In this document: one piece after another, positions 48,319 to 57,114 of the stretch
Numbering within the stretch: the stretch's first letter is position 1
How the letters are laid out: each line of letters opens with the position of its first letter
Origin: Exiguobacterium sp.
GTDB taxonomy: Bacteria > Bacillota > Bacilli > Exiguobacteriales > Exiguobacteriaceae
DNA: 64,000 nt
Direction: 5' to 3'
Assembly: GCF_020832205.1 (NCBI RefSeq)
Contig: NZ_JAFIFD010000019.1
Location: 1 to 64,000 of the forward strand
Program-made: the position numbers and the translations under genes
The notes under the pieces: model-generated
What the model was told of the DNA's origin: nothing
Databases searched by the model: none
What the model saw: the letters and a program-made list of their open reading frames with translations, nothing else

Positions 48319-48779
48319 TTTGGTAACTCTTTCACTGGGTTATCCGTAAAGACGACGACTTTTTCCGTTTGAAGTCGCTGAATATCGGCTTCGTCCATCA
48401 AACCTAAGCTGGTCAATTCTTCGATCGTTGTCGGCGTTGGTGGCTTTCGCCGATTCAGTGAACCGTATCGCTTTTTGTTGTATGTTCGCCACGTGAACAA
48501 GATAAGTGCGGACGCAAGGAGTGCCATCAAGCCGAGTGCGAGCAGTCCGCGAATATCCGCATTTGTGACGTTAAGGGCTGTCTTCACGGTTGCGATGTAG
48601 CGATCATTGACACCGATTAACGCGCTGAGGAAAAACCATGTGACGACGAGCGTATACCCCCAAAAGATGATGGTCAGCACTAAATCAAAGATTTTTCGAA
48701 AGATGGAGTGTTTTGTTTTAACAAGGACGCCTTCGGTTAAAGACTGCTCCGTCGCGTCCCTCGGTCTGGTGAACTCCAT
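48315..48779 (-). CDS. PgaD/IcaD-like membrane subunit of the PNAG synthase
   Basis: A 154-residue protein with two membrane helices (LVLTIIFWGYTLVVTWFFL and LLALGLMALLASALILFTW) and a basic tail, the size and layout of PgaD. GGAGGG before the ATG at 48779 supports this start, which is 43 bases inside the upstream synthase gene. The open frame reaches to 48926 but that part is antisense-like. PgaD is needed for the GT2 synthase to work, and in Gram-negatives binds c-di-GMP together with PgaC. Sequence similarity is low in this family, so the call rests mainly on context. Confidence 0.82.
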   Translation of the reverse strand: MEFTRPRDATEQSLTEGVLVKTKHSIFRKIFDLVLTIIFWGYTLVVTWFFLSALIGVNDRYIATVKTALNVTNADIRGLLALGLMALLASALILFTWRTYNKKRYGSLNRRKPPTPTTIEELTSLGLMDEADIQRLQTEKVVVFTDNPVKELPK

Positions 48780-49996
48780 GTGGCGTACCCTCCTTTCACG
48801 GTTGAGCGGATGGCTCGAGGTGTTGCCGCGATGACAACGAACGTGTTCAGCATCCAGTAGATGACCGGGTACCATGCGGCCCATACGTAGTAGCGGAACA
48901 CGTTGTCGTAGCGAGCGTCGTTCCAAAGCGAGATGAGTAATTGAATGTGACTAATCATCACAAGAGCAAATGAGTTGTACGTGAACCAAACGAGCATTTC
49001 TTGAATCGTTTCTGCGGTCACGATCAAATATATAGTGACGAGGAGCCACGCATACGCCCACAATACGCTGATGACTTGTTCAAAGTAGACAGGCCAAATA
49101 CGGCGTTGACGCCAATCTTTGAAAATATCGAAGTGGCGAAGGACGACTTCTTGCCCGCCTTGGGACCACCGGACACGTTGTTTCCAAATGCCAGAAAGGG
49201 ATTCTGGGACCAGCATCCAACAGATGGCCCGTGGCTCATAGCGGATATCCCAAAACTTTTTTTGTAACTTCCACGATACCGCGATATCTTCGGTGATCAT
49301 GTCCCGATCCCAAAGTCCGACCGAGAGCAACGCCTTTTTTCGAAACATGACGATGACACCGGATACGGTCATGATTTTCCCCATGACACGTTGGGTGCGT
49401 TTGATTGAACCGATGATGGATGCGTACTCCACGATTTGCATGCGACTAAGTAAAGTGTCTCGATTTCGGATGCGCGGGTTACCAGTTACGGCGCCGACGC
49501 GTTCGCCTCTGTCAAGGAAGTGGCGTACGAGATGGTACGGAGCCTCTTCTGCTAAAAATGCGTCAGAGTCCACACAGAGCAAGTACTCCGAGTGTGCCGC
49601 ATGGGCCGCCATATGGAGCGCATTTGCTTTCCCACGATTTTCGTGGCAATCGATGACTCGAAGGCGCTCATGTTTTTCCGCTAACTCAATTAATAGTTCC
49701 CCTGTACGATCTGAACTCCCGTCATTGACGGCAATGATTTCAAGGTGAGGGTAAGTGAGTCGATCCAAATAAGTGATTGTCTCTTCAATTGTATCTTGTT
49801 CGTTATAACATGGTACGAGAATACTGATAAGCGGCCATTCGCGCTCATTCAAATCGAGCGGTTTTTCATTTTCTCGTGTGAAACTGAATAAGACCGCACC
49901 TGAAATCCAAAACAGTGCCATCATGAACGGGTACCAGAACACAAACTGAGCAATTGGCTCAATCCATGGGGCGAACTCTAATAAATAAAACTGCAT
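48737..49996 (-). CDS. pgaC: poly-beta-1,6-N-acetyl-D-glucosamine synthase (PgaC/IcaA type)
   Basis: A 419-residue processive GT2. An N-terminal helix is followed by the catalytic domain with ISILVPCYNEQDTIEET, AVNDGSSDRTG, LLCVDSDAFLAEEA, TEDIAVSWKLQ and the QRVRW product-binding motif. Three more helices follow. It polymerises UDP-GlcNAc and extrudes the chain. The operon order pgaC-pgaD-icaB lacks an IcaC-type protein. Confidence 0.94.
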   Translation of the reverse strand: MQFYLLEFAPWIEPIAQFVFWYPFMMALFWISGAVLFSFTRENEKPLDLNEREWPLISILVPCYNEQDTIEETITYLDRLTYPHLEIIAVNDGSSDRTGELLIELAEKHERLRVIDCHENRGKANALHMAAHAAHSEYLLCVDSDAFLAEEAPYHLVRHFLDRGERVGAVTGNPRIRNRDTLLSRMQIVEYASIIGSIKRTQRVMGKIMTVSGVIVMFRKKALLSVGLWDRDMITEDIAVSWKLQKKFWDIRYEPRAICWMLVPESLSGIWKQRVRWSQGGQEVVLRHFDIFKDWRQRRIWPVYFEQVISVLWAYAWLLVTIYLIVTAETIQEMLVWFTYNSFALVMISHIQLLISLWNDARYDNVFRYYVWAAWYPVIYWMLNTFVVIAATPRAIRSTVKGGYATWSSPDRGTRRSSL

Positions 49997-50173
49997 TATG
50001 ACCCCTCCGATTTTCTAAAAAGCAACGATGAAAATATGATACCATCGAATCGTTTTCCTTTCCCTTTTTATTCAAATAATTGAGCACATTACTCATTCTT
50101 CTATTCGTATTTTTCAAATCATTATGATATAACTATATTTGTGAAATAGTGAGCAAATAAGGAGTGATACTTT

Positions 50174-50821
50174 TTGAAACAATGTCTCGTGATTGTATTG
50201 TCGTGTCTATGGGTCTTGTCCGGATGTAGCCAACATTCGAACGCGGAAAAGACAGAAACCTTCACGTATGAAGCTTACGAATTGCCCCTTGAGGACAAGG
50301 TGAGTCTTGGTGATGGACAGAATGAGATTGTTTTTGTCTTTGACTACAGTTGTCCGTGGTGTAAAAAGTGGATGGAGGACGTCCTACCGCAAATTGAGTC
50401 TCGATGGCTTGATAACGGAGAGATAGCGTTTAAAGGACAGCCACTCGTATTGTTAAACGAAAGGTCACAGTTACTTGCTACAGTCGATGCGAATGCAGAA
50501 CAACTGATACCCGAGCAATATTACGAGCTCCAACGTCACATCGCGAGTGACGCTGAGATAGATGATTACGGAACAGAAGCATACGTTCGGCGTCTCGCGG
50601 AAACGTTCGATGTAAACGCGGAAGTACTTCTCGTCCCACGGGTCGATGAAGGAATTCAAAATGCTCGGTTATATACGAGAGACCTAGGGGTTGATTATGT
50701 TCCAACCGTGTACGTGAATAAGATTAAGCTTTTGGATGCGTTCAGTTTAGAGGAGATGGAGCAAGTGATCAAAGGTGAGATTCAAGTGGGTGATCAAGTG
50801 GAAGTGGATATGGCGCAATGA
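50174..50821 (+). CDS. thioredoxin-fold lipoprotein of the DsbA/BdbD type
   Basis: A 215-residue surface lipoprotein (lipobox LSGC, Cys18) starting at TTG 50174 with AAGGAG in front. The redox motif is Cys60-Pro-Trp-Cys63 (FDYSCPWCKKW), and the cis-Pro is in DYVPTVYV. This is the DsbA-like thiol oxidase fold. No DsbB/BdbC partner is next to it. It is divergent from the PNAG synthase operon. An oxidase role is likely but its substrate is unknown. Confidence 0.88.
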   Translation: MKQCLVIVLSCLWVLSGCSQHSNAEKTETFTYEAYELPLEDKVSLGDGQNEIVFVFDYSCPWCKKWMEDVLPQIESRWLDNGEIAFKGQPLVLLNERSQLLATVDANAEQLIPEQYYELQRHIASDAEIDDYGTEAYVRRLAETFDVNAEVLLVPRVDEGIQNARLYTRDLGVDYVPTVYVNKIKLLDAFSLEEMEQVIKGEIQVGDQVEVDMAQ

Positions 50822-50915
50822 AAGGTTTATGGTCAATGTGTAAGTGATTCTCTGTCCTTCCGATTGTAACGATATTGTCCAGTTCAAAAAAATCTCATGA
50901 GAGAGTTATCGAAAG

Positions 50916-50941
50916 GTGCGATGTGAATCGCGCTTTTTTTA
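50916..50941 (+). terminator. rho-independent terminator
   Basis: GTGCGAT/ATCGCGC seven-pair stem, loop GTGA, then seven T. It ends the DsbA-like gene's transcript about 95 bases past the stop. Confidence 0.8.
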
Positions 50942-51002
50942 GTAGGTACAGGAATTAAATCGCTATTTATCGAATGTTAATAAAAAGAGCATCTGACTGT
51001 CG

Positions 51003-51239
51003 TCAAACGCTTCTTTGTTGCTGATTTCGATTTTTGCGCCACTTCCAGACGACGAGGCCGAGGACGAGAAGCAAAGGTGCGGCGACCCATGGACGGGCTT
51101 CGAGGATGGATACGATTTCAAAGATGGAGAGCCAACCGCTCACCATGATGAGGATCAATAGGAACGTTTTCAGTCCCCCCCGGACCGGAAACCAATAATA
51201 GATGAGTAAAGTAATCAAAAAGAAAGCGAGTAAGCCCAT
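51003..51239 (-). CDS. unknown small membrane protein
   Basis: A 78-residue protein with three hydrophobic helices (LLAFFLITLLIYYWF, FLLILIMVSGWLSIFEIV, APLLLVLGLVVW) and a basic tail (KWRKNRNQQQ). AAAGGA before ATG 51239 favours this start over the one at 51263. I do not recognise it. Confidence 0.6.
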   Translation of the reverse strand: MGLLAFFLITLLIYYWFPVRGGLKTFLLILIMVSGWLSIFEIVSILEARPWVAAPLLLVLGLVVWKWRKNRNQQQRSV

Positions 51240-51400
51240 GCGGTTAGTCCTTTCTAGCGTCATTTTGACCCATTATAGCATTTTCAAGCGCAAACACGCA
51301 CTCGTGAGCGATGAAACAGAGCATTGCGGCACGTTGAAACCTTCCCATACCGGCGGTGTTTCGATACAGTTGAGAGTAGATGATTGAAGGAGGAACTGAC

Positions 51401-52642
51401 GTGAAATTTGGAATTATTGGTCTTGGATACGTCGGATTGGCGACGTTGTGTGGACTGGCGAAAGCAGGGCACGAGGTCATCGGCGTCGAGAAACAGGCAC
51501 CGAAACTCGAACAGTTGAGGGGCGGCACGATCCCGTTCCACGAACCGGGGATGGCCGAAGTGTTGCAGGAATTCGCTGACGCGATCACGTTGACAGACGA
51601 GATCGCGTCGACAGAAGGCGTCGATTACTTGTTTCTCGCCGTCGGCACACCGAGCCGCGAGGACGGAAGTTGCGATTTGACGTTCGTCGATGACGTGCTC
51701 GCCGAAGTGAAGACGAAACAGAAGATCGTCATCCGGAGCACGGTGCCGCCGGGGACGACGGATCTGCTCAAAGTGATGTACCCGGCGCATACGTTCGCCA
51801 TCGTTCCTGAATTTTTACAGGAAGGGCGCGCCCTCGCCGACGTGTTGAAGCCGCACCGCGTCGTCATCGGCAGCGAAGACCTCGAGATGTGTGAAGAGCT
51901 CGCGGGCATATACGGCCGTCTCGGCGTCCCGCTCGTCTGCACGTCACCGATCAACGCCGAATTCATCAAATATGCGTCGAACGCGTTTCTCGCGACGAAG
52001 ATCAGTTTCATGAACGACTTGTCGCGTCTCGCCGACAAGGCAGGTGCCGACATCACGACGATCGCCGACGGCATGGGGCTTGACCCGCGCATTGGCCGGT
52101 CGTTCTTGAACGCCGGTCTCGGCTACGGCGGCTCGTGCTTCCCGAAAGACATGAACGCGCTCCTTCACGTGGCTGGAGACAACGGGCTCGACTTGCCGGT
52201 CATCCGGGCCGCGGCCGAGACGAACACGGCGCAGCTCCACTACTTGCTCTCGAAGCTCGACGTGACACGCGGCATGCGCGTCGCTTTCCTCGGCCTCGCC
52301 TTCAAACCGGGGACGGACGATATGCGCGACGCCCCATCGGTCGCGCTCGCGCAACAGTTGTTGTTGCAAGAAGTCGAAGTCGTCGGGTACGACCCGCTCG
52401 CGACGTGGAACTATCGCCAAACGGCGACGGCGGAAGAAGCACTCGCCGGAGCGGACTACGCCATCCTCGTCACGGAGTGGCCAGAAATCGTCAACTTGAA
52501 CCCTGAAGCGTTCGCCGGGATGCGGCAGAAGCGATTGATCGATGCCCGAAACGCTTGGAAGTTCGCCCGCGACCCGCACGATGTACAGTATGAAGGCATT
52601 GGTCGGATGCAAAAGAAGACGAACACCCCGACATCTAAATAA
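51401..52642 (+). CDS. UDP-glucose 6-dehydrogenase
   Basis: A 413-residue enzyme oxidising UDP-glucose to UDP-glucuronate. GAAGGAGGA precedes GTG 51401, which I prefer over the upstream ATG 51380. The NAD motif is GLGYVGLAT, and the catalytic Cys246 is in GYGGSCFPKD. NAFLATKISFMND and GLAFKPGTDDMRDAPS complete the family pattern. A UDP-ManNAc dehydrogenase is a less likely alternative. It is a single gene with its own terminator and may supply uronic acid to a surface polymer. Confidence 0.9.
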   Translation: MKFGIIGLGYVGLATLCGLAKAGHEVIGVEKQAPKLEQLRGGTIPFHEPGMAEVLQEFADAITLTDEIASTEGVDYLFLAVGTPSREDGSCDLTFVDDVLAEVKTKQKIVIRSTVPPGTTDLLKVMYPAHTFAIVPEFLQEGRALADVLKPHRVVIGSEDLEMCEELAGIYGRLGVPLVCTSPINAEFIKYASNAFLATKISFMNDLSRLADKAGADITTIADGMGLDPRIGRSFLNAGLGYGGSCFPKDMNALLHVAGDNGLDLPVIRAAAETNTAQLHYLLSKLDVTRGMRVAFLGLAFKPGTDDMRDAPSVALAQQLLLQEVEVVGYDPLATWNYRQTATAEEALAGADYAILVTEWPEIVNLNPEAFAGMRQKRLIDARNAWKFARDPHDVQYEGIGRMQKKTNTPTSK

Positions 52643-52647
52643 AACGA

Positions 52648-52679
52648 GACGAGACAAGCTACATAGGTCTCGTCTTTTT
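52648..52679 (+). terminator. rho-independent terminator of the UDP-glucose dehydrogenase gene
   Basis: GACGAGAC/GTCTCGTC stem, 11-base loop, then TTTTT. Confidence 0.85.
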
Positions 52680-52688
52680 GTACGTCAA

Positions 52689-53162
52689 TTATTTAGTCAT
52701 TTGTTCTTTCGTCGGTCCCATGACGCCTGGGACGGTGAGGCCGGCCTGGCGGAGCAGCACCGTCATCTGGCCGCGGTGGTGCGTCTGGTGGTCCATCATC
52801 ATCCGCAGCACGGCGCCGCGCGGTTTCATCGTGCCGTGGACGTCGACTTCTTCGAGCAAGTAGTCGTCCGTGAACTGTTCGGCCACTCGCAAAATCTCAC
52901 CGGCGTACCGTTCGTACTGGTCGGCGATCGTCGCCGCCTCGTTCGGCTGCGTGAGTGATTTCAGTGCCGACAGCCGGAAGCCGAGCAAGTTCGTGAAGTA
53001 GCCGAGCGCGGTCGTCACGTGCCAGCCGATCCATCCGAGCGAGTTGTGCCCCGGGACGATCGCTTGTCCGAGCGCCTCATCGGTGACGGCGCGGAGCACG
53101 TCGAGCGTGCCGCGGGATGACGTCTCCCAATCGGTGATGAAGTCTTGTTTCGTACGATACAT
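52689..53162 (-). CDS. DinB-family protein
   Basis: A 157-residue four-helix-bundle protein with the DinB/YfiT metal-site histidines: one in IGWHVTTAL and two in MDHQTHHRGQM. Members are metal-dependent thiol transferases or of unknown function. AAAGGGGGA lies before the ATG. It is a single gene; a 16-base palindrome lies about 25 bases upstream of its start. Confidence 0.88.
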   Translation of the reverse strand: MYRTKQDFITDWETSSRGTLDVLRAVTDEALGQAIVPGHNSLGWIGWHVTTALGYFTNLLGFRLSALKSLTQPNEAATIADQYERYAGEILRVAEQFTDDYLLEEVDVHGTMKPRGAVLRMMMDHQTHHRGQMTVLLRQAGLTVPGVMGPTKEQMTK

Positions 53163-53187
53163 CGAGATTCCCCCTTTTTCGGTCTAC

Positions 53188-53203
53188 GTTCAGTATACTG
53201 AAC
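53188..53203. promoter_or_regulatory. 16-base perfect palindrome, possible operator
   Basis: GTTCAGTATACTGAAC reads the same on both strands and lies between the divergent DinB-family and DUF3784-like genes. Its centre, TATACT, would also serve as a -10 box, though no -35 partner is clear. A dimeric repressor site is the simplest explanation. Confidence 0.45.
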
Positions 53204-53287
53204 TTCTGTTCGCGGAGACACGTCCGGTGATTGTTGGAACGTTTCCCTCGCTTTCAAGTAGAATAGGGGAGAAGGAGGGATCCATCC

Positions 53288-54016
53288 ATGTGGGTTTTAG
53301 CAATCGCAGCAGTCCTTATGTTTTTCCTCGGCTTCGCCGTCCATCGGCTCGGCTGGCACTTCCTCATCTCGGGGTACAATACGATGAAGCGGGAACAGAA
53401 GGCCCGCGTCGACATCAAGTCGGTCGCCCGCCTCATCGGGATCATGTGTTACGGAATCGGCATCATCTTTCTTCTCATCGCGGCCGTCGAGACGCTCGGG
53501 CTCGGCATCCCGCTTGAACCGTTCTTCATCGGCTTGCTGTTGTTCGTCGTCGTGATCCTCTGGCGCGCCCAAGCATACGACGGCAACATCTTTGACGAGT
53601 CCGGCCGGCTCCGTCCGGGTGGGAAGAAGAAACTCATCCCGATTGTCCTCGTCTCCGTCTTGTTGCTCACGGTCGTGCCGGGCATCTTCATCTGGTTCTC
53701 TCAGCCGAGCGCGGTCACGCTCACGGACACCGCGCTCGTCATCGAAGGGAGTTACGGCCAGACCGTGCCGTTTGACGAGATCACAGACGTCACGTTGACG
53801 GACGTGCCGGCCGTCGAGCGCCGGACGAACGGGGCGGCGACGACGTCTCGGTGGACAGGGCACTTCCGGACGACGGACAAAGAAGACGTGCTCTTGTTCA
53901 TCGACCGGGATGTTTCGTCCGCCATCCGTATCGACTGGAGCGGGAAACCGATCTATGTGAATAGAGAGACGGATGAGGCGACGGAGGCGTTGTACGAGGA
54001 GGTGATCGATCGATGA
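53288..54016 (+). CDS. DUF3784-like membrane protein with a PH-like C-terminal domain
   Basis: A 242-residue protein. The N-terminal part (HFLISGYNTMKREQKARVDIKSV) carries the Tyr-Asn-x-Met...Glu...Asp pattern of DUF3784 proteins; helices are at about 2-18, 48-68, 78-96 and 118-138. The last 100 residues form a beta-rich PH-like domain (ALVIEGSYGQTVPFDEITDVTL). GAAGGAGGG precedes the ATG. It overlaps the next small gene by four bases. Function is unknown. Confidence 0.78.
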   Translation: MWVLAIAAVLMFFLGFAVHRLGWHFLISGYNTMKREQKARVDIKSVARLIGIMCYGIGIIFLLIAAVETLGLGIPLEPFFIGLLLFVVVILWRAQAYDGNIFDESGRLRPGGKKKLIPIVLVSVLLLTVVPGIFIWFSQPSAVTLTDTALVIEGSYGQTVPFDEITDVTLTDVPAVERRTNGAATTSRWTGHFRTTDKEDVLLFIDRDVSSAIRIDWSGKPIYVNRETDEATEALYEEVIDR

Positions 54017-54273
54017 ATCCGTGGTACACGCGCAACATGCCGTTCTTTTTCTTGACGTTCTTCTTCCCGCCATTCGCATTGCTCTTGCTCGTCTGGCAGT
54101 GGGACAAGTTCACGGTGGACCGTGGGATCAAACTGTTTTTTACGGTCGGCATGACCGTGTTCATCGTCTTCGGCTTGTTGCCGTGCGGCTCGCTGCCGGT
54201 CGTCTTGCCGATCATTTTCGGCTTGATCACGCTGAAGCTCGTGCTGAATCTATTTAAACGAAAAACCGGCTGA
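54013..54273 (+). CDS. unknown small membrane protein
   Basis: An 86-residue protein with two or three hydrophobic helices (FFFLTFFFPPFALLLLVW, LFFTVGMTVFIVFGLL, LPIIFGLITLKLVL). It overlaps the preceding gene by ATGA and so is probably made with it. No family recognised. Confidence 0.65.
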   Translation: MNPWYTRNMPFFFLTFFFPPFALLLLVWQWDKFTVDRGIKLFFTVGMTVFIVFGLLPCGSLPVVLPIIFGLITLKLVLNLFKRKTG

Positions 54274-54290
54274 CACAAGGTCAGCCGGTT
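54261..54290 (-). terminator. rho-independent terminator, best on the minus strand
   Basis: AACCGGCTGA/TCAGCCGGTT ten-pair stem with a short loop. On the minus strand it is followed by TTTTT, serving the EAL-protein gene; on the plus strand the T-run is only two bases. Confidence 0.75.
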
Positions 54291-54298
54291 CGGGCGGG

Positions 54299-57001
54299 TC
54301 ACTTCTCCAAGTAGCCCGTCTTTTCGCGTACCCACGCCTCGAACGCGTTCGTCTCGAGGGCGGGGGCGTAGTAGTACCCTTGCCCGATGTCGACCCCTTC
54401 GGCGAGGATGCGGGCGAGGTCTTCTTCGGTCTCGATGCCTTCTGCTAGCGAGGTGAGCTGTTGTTCGCTCGCGAAGCGGGAGACGGCCCGCAGGAACGAT
54501 GTACTGTCTTTCGCTTTGCCGCTCACATACATCCGGTCGATCTTCACTTCTTGGATTGGCAAATGCCAGATCGCTTCGAACGAGGCGTACCCGGTACCGA
54601 AATCGTCGATGGACAGACAGTAGCCGAGGTCGGCGATGTCTTCGAGCCGGTCGAGCTCACCCGTATGCGACATGATGTCGGCCGACTCGGTCAGCTCGAT
54701 CTTCAACCGGTCCGGAAGCCACGGATGCGTTTCAATCAAATCACGCAGCTTCGCGACGATGGACGGGTCGACCGAATGGGCCGACAAGTTGTACGACAGC
54801 GAGATGTCCGCGAACGGTGTGTCCCGCCACGAAACGAGCTGGTCGATGACTTGGTCGAGAATCGAGTGCGACAACCAGAGGATCTGGTCGGAGCGCTCGG
54901 CGATGCGGATGAACTCGTTCGGCGGCACTTGACCGATTTCCGGGTGGCGCCACCGCGCCAGCGCCTCGGCGCCGACGATTCGGCCCGTCTTCAACTCGAC
55001 TTGCGGCTGGTAGGCGACGGTGATCTGTCCTTTTGAGATCGCATCGGGAAGCGCCTGCTCGATGAGCGCGGCCCATTGAAGCTGGGCGAGGATGCTCGCG
55101 TCGTACCAGACGAACGGCGTCCGCGTCTCTTTGGCGTGCTGGAGCGCTTTCGTCGCCTCGAACAAACAGTCGGTGTAGTTCGGCGTCGTATGTGTCGCCC
55201 CGATTTGAACGTGGACGGTCTGACGCTTTTGATTGATGAGGAGCTCGGTCGGGAACAGTTCGAGCAGCTCGTGCTCGTCCTCGGCCGTGAAGCCTTTGAC
55301 GTACAGCATCAGCGTGTCGTCCCGGTAGCGTCCGAACAAGTGGTGGGCGTACTTCCCGAGCCGGTCCTCGACGTGGCGGGCGAACTCCGTCATGAGCAAG
55401 TCGGCGTACGTCGCGTCGTACCAATCGACGAGATGGTGGAAGTCGTTCAGTTTGATCGCGACGAACGAGCCATCGATGTCTTGCTTCGCCCACGCTTGGA
55501 CGAAGCCATACTCGTTGTAGAGCCCGGTCGCGATGTCGAACCGGACGAGCCGGTCGACTTTTCGCTCCCGCTCGACGCGCTCGGTCTCATCTTCTAGGAT
55601 GAGGTAATACGTCAAAGCTTCACCGCGTTTGAGCGGGATAATCTTCACGTTCAAGAAGCGGACGTGCTCACCTTTCAAGTGCAGAATGAACTGGGCGCTC
55701 GTCCCGTGCTCGGTCACCCCGTCAAGCGCCTCACGGAAGAGGCGGCGTCCGGTATCGGTGAGTAGCTGGTTGATCTCATACAAGTTGCGCTCCCCGAAAA
55801 ACTGGCGGAACACATCGTTTCGTTCGATGAAGTCGTACGTGTCATCGACGAGGGCGATGGCGAGGCCGGTCTCGGAGAAAAGTGACGACCAACGTTCGTG
55901 ATAGCGGAGCAGGTCCGTTGATTGCGCCTCGAGCGTATGGACGGTCGAGTGGACGCTCACGGCAATCTCACGCAACTCGTCCTCGATGCCGCGGAAGTCG
56001 TGGCTGTTCGGGAACGTCGCCTCGACTGGTTCCTTGCTCGGGTCGATGGCGAGGGCGCGCGCTTTCAAATGATCGAGGTCATGGGCGTACGACTTCCGGG
56101 TGAGGCAAAGTGCCGCGAGCAGTCCTGTCGACAAGAGGAGCGTAAGCAACAAGGCGGCGATGGCGAGAGTGCCATAACGGTTCCTTTCGGTCGCGAGCGT
56201 CGTCTCGGCTGTCGTACGGACCGAGCGGAGCACGTCATGTGTGTCCTCATAAAACGTCGTGCCGTTGACGTAACGGGCCTCGAGCGTCGATTCGGACGTG
56301 GCGATCCGGCTCATGGCGAGCGCGGACTCGATCAAGTCGGCGACCGATTTTCGTTGCAAAGTCGGGTCGGTCGCGATGATTTCCTCGATCAATCGGGCCT
56401 CGTTCTCGAGCGGGGCGATCTCGTTCTCAAGCGCTTCTTGGTTCGGCGTCTCCGCGAGCAAGTTCGTCACGTTTTGAACGAACGTCATCTGCATGCGCAT
56501 GACGGCGTCGGTGAGTTCGTAGGCGGTGTTCTCTTGAGCGGTCCGTTCGAGCCCTTGGTACAGCCAGCGGCGGTCGATTGACTCGATGACGTCGAACGGC
56601 ACCGTATCGAATCGGTCTTCGTCGAGCGCCATCTCGAGATTTTCCGAGAAGGCGAGGAGCGCTTCGCGTTCCCGTTCGTTCACGCCTGTCTCGAAGTCGT
56701 CGCGGAGCTGGATGTTATATTGGAGCGCCCGTTCCCGGTACGGGGAGGAGAGGAGCGATGTCGGTTGCTCCGAGTTCGTCTCATACAGCCGGGCCGCATG
56801 GTGGAGCACGAGATACGATTCGACGCCGGCGAGGTCGGCAGCATGGTTCAAGTTCATCACCGTCTGCTCGACGGCGACATGCTTTTCTTTCCAATAGTAG
56901 CTCAATCCTAACCCGAACAAGAGCACGCCGATGAGACAGGCGATGGCGAGTCCCATCGTATAAATCCGATATGGGATTTTAGCGAAGCGATGTTGACCCA
57001 T
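54299..57001 (-). CDS. membrane-bound c-di-GMP phosphodiesterase (PAS, degenerate GGDEF, EAL)
   Basis: A 900-residue protein; ATG 57001 has AGGAGG in front and is preferred over 57037. Two membrane helices (about 15-38 and 287-310) enclose a helical extracellular sensor. A PAS-like domain (about 380-470) is followed by a GGDEF domain whose signature reads GRYRDD, so it should not make c-di-GMP. The EAL domain looks active: EALARW, NLSAHS, ELTES, SIDDFGTGYAS, VKIDR and EGIET are all present. It degrades c-di-GMP in response to an external cue. Confidence 0.92.
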   Translation of the reverse strand: MGQHRFAKIPYRIYTMGLAIACLIGVLLFGLGLSYYWKEKHVAVEQTVMNLNHAADLAGVESYLVLHHAARLYETNSEQPTSLLSSPYRERALQYNIQLRDDFETGVNEREREALLAFSENLEMALDEDRFDTVPFDVIESIDRRWLYQGLERTAQENTAYELTDAVMRMQMTFVQNVTNLLAETPNQEALENEIAPLENEARLIEEIIATDPTLQRKSVADLIESALAMSRIATSESTLEARYVNGTTFYEDTHDVLRSVRTTAETTLATERNRYGTLAIAALLLTLLLSTGLLAALCLTRKSYAHDLDHLKARALAIDPSKEPVEATFPNSHDFRGIEDELREIAVSVHSTVHTLEAQSTDLLRYHERWSSLFSETGLAIALVDDTYDFIERNDVFRQFFGERNLYEINQLLTDTGRRLFREALDGVTEHGTSAQFILHLKGEHVRFLNVKIIPLKRGEALTYYLILEDETERVERERKVDRLVRFDIATGLYNEYGFVQAWAKQDIDGSFVAIKLNDFHHLVDWYDATYADLLMTEFARHVEDRLGKYAHHLFGRYRDDTLMLYVKGFTAEDEHELLELFPTELLINQKRQTVHVQIGATHTTPNYTDCLFEATKALQHAKETRTPFVWYDASILAQLQWAALIEQALPDAISKGQITVAYQPQVELKTGRIVGAEALARWRHPEIGQVPPNEFIRIAERSDQILWLSHSILDQVIDQLVSWRDTPFADISLSYNLSAHSVDPSIVAKLRDLIETHPWLPDRLKIELTESADIMSHTGELDRLEDIADLGYCLSIDDFGTGYASFEAIWHLPIQEVKIDRMYVSGKAKDSTSFLRAVSRFASEQQLTSLAEGIETEEDLARILAEGVDIGQGYYYAPALETNAFEAWVREKTGYLEK

Positions 57002-57073
57002 CGGACACCTCCTTTTTCTTCCTATCTTATATCGCATTTCGAGTCATCGGGGCAAAATCCTGCATAACGCAAA

Positions 57074-57099
57074 GAAAACCCGACTAAGGTCGGGTTTTC
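57074..57099 (-). terminator. rho-independent terminator of the NlpC/P60 gene
   Basis: GAAAACCCGAC/GTCGGGTTTTC, 11-pair stem with four-base loop; on the minus strand followed by TTTG after TTTTC. It can act on both strands. Confidence 0.8.
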
Positions 57100-57114
57100 G
57101 GGATGCGACGAAAG

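Noticed and set aside
53297..54079. 260-codon minus-strand frame opposite the DUF3784-like gene
   Set aside because: Arg/Asp-rich antisense translation; the sense frame has membrane helices, a ribosome site and coupling to the next gene.
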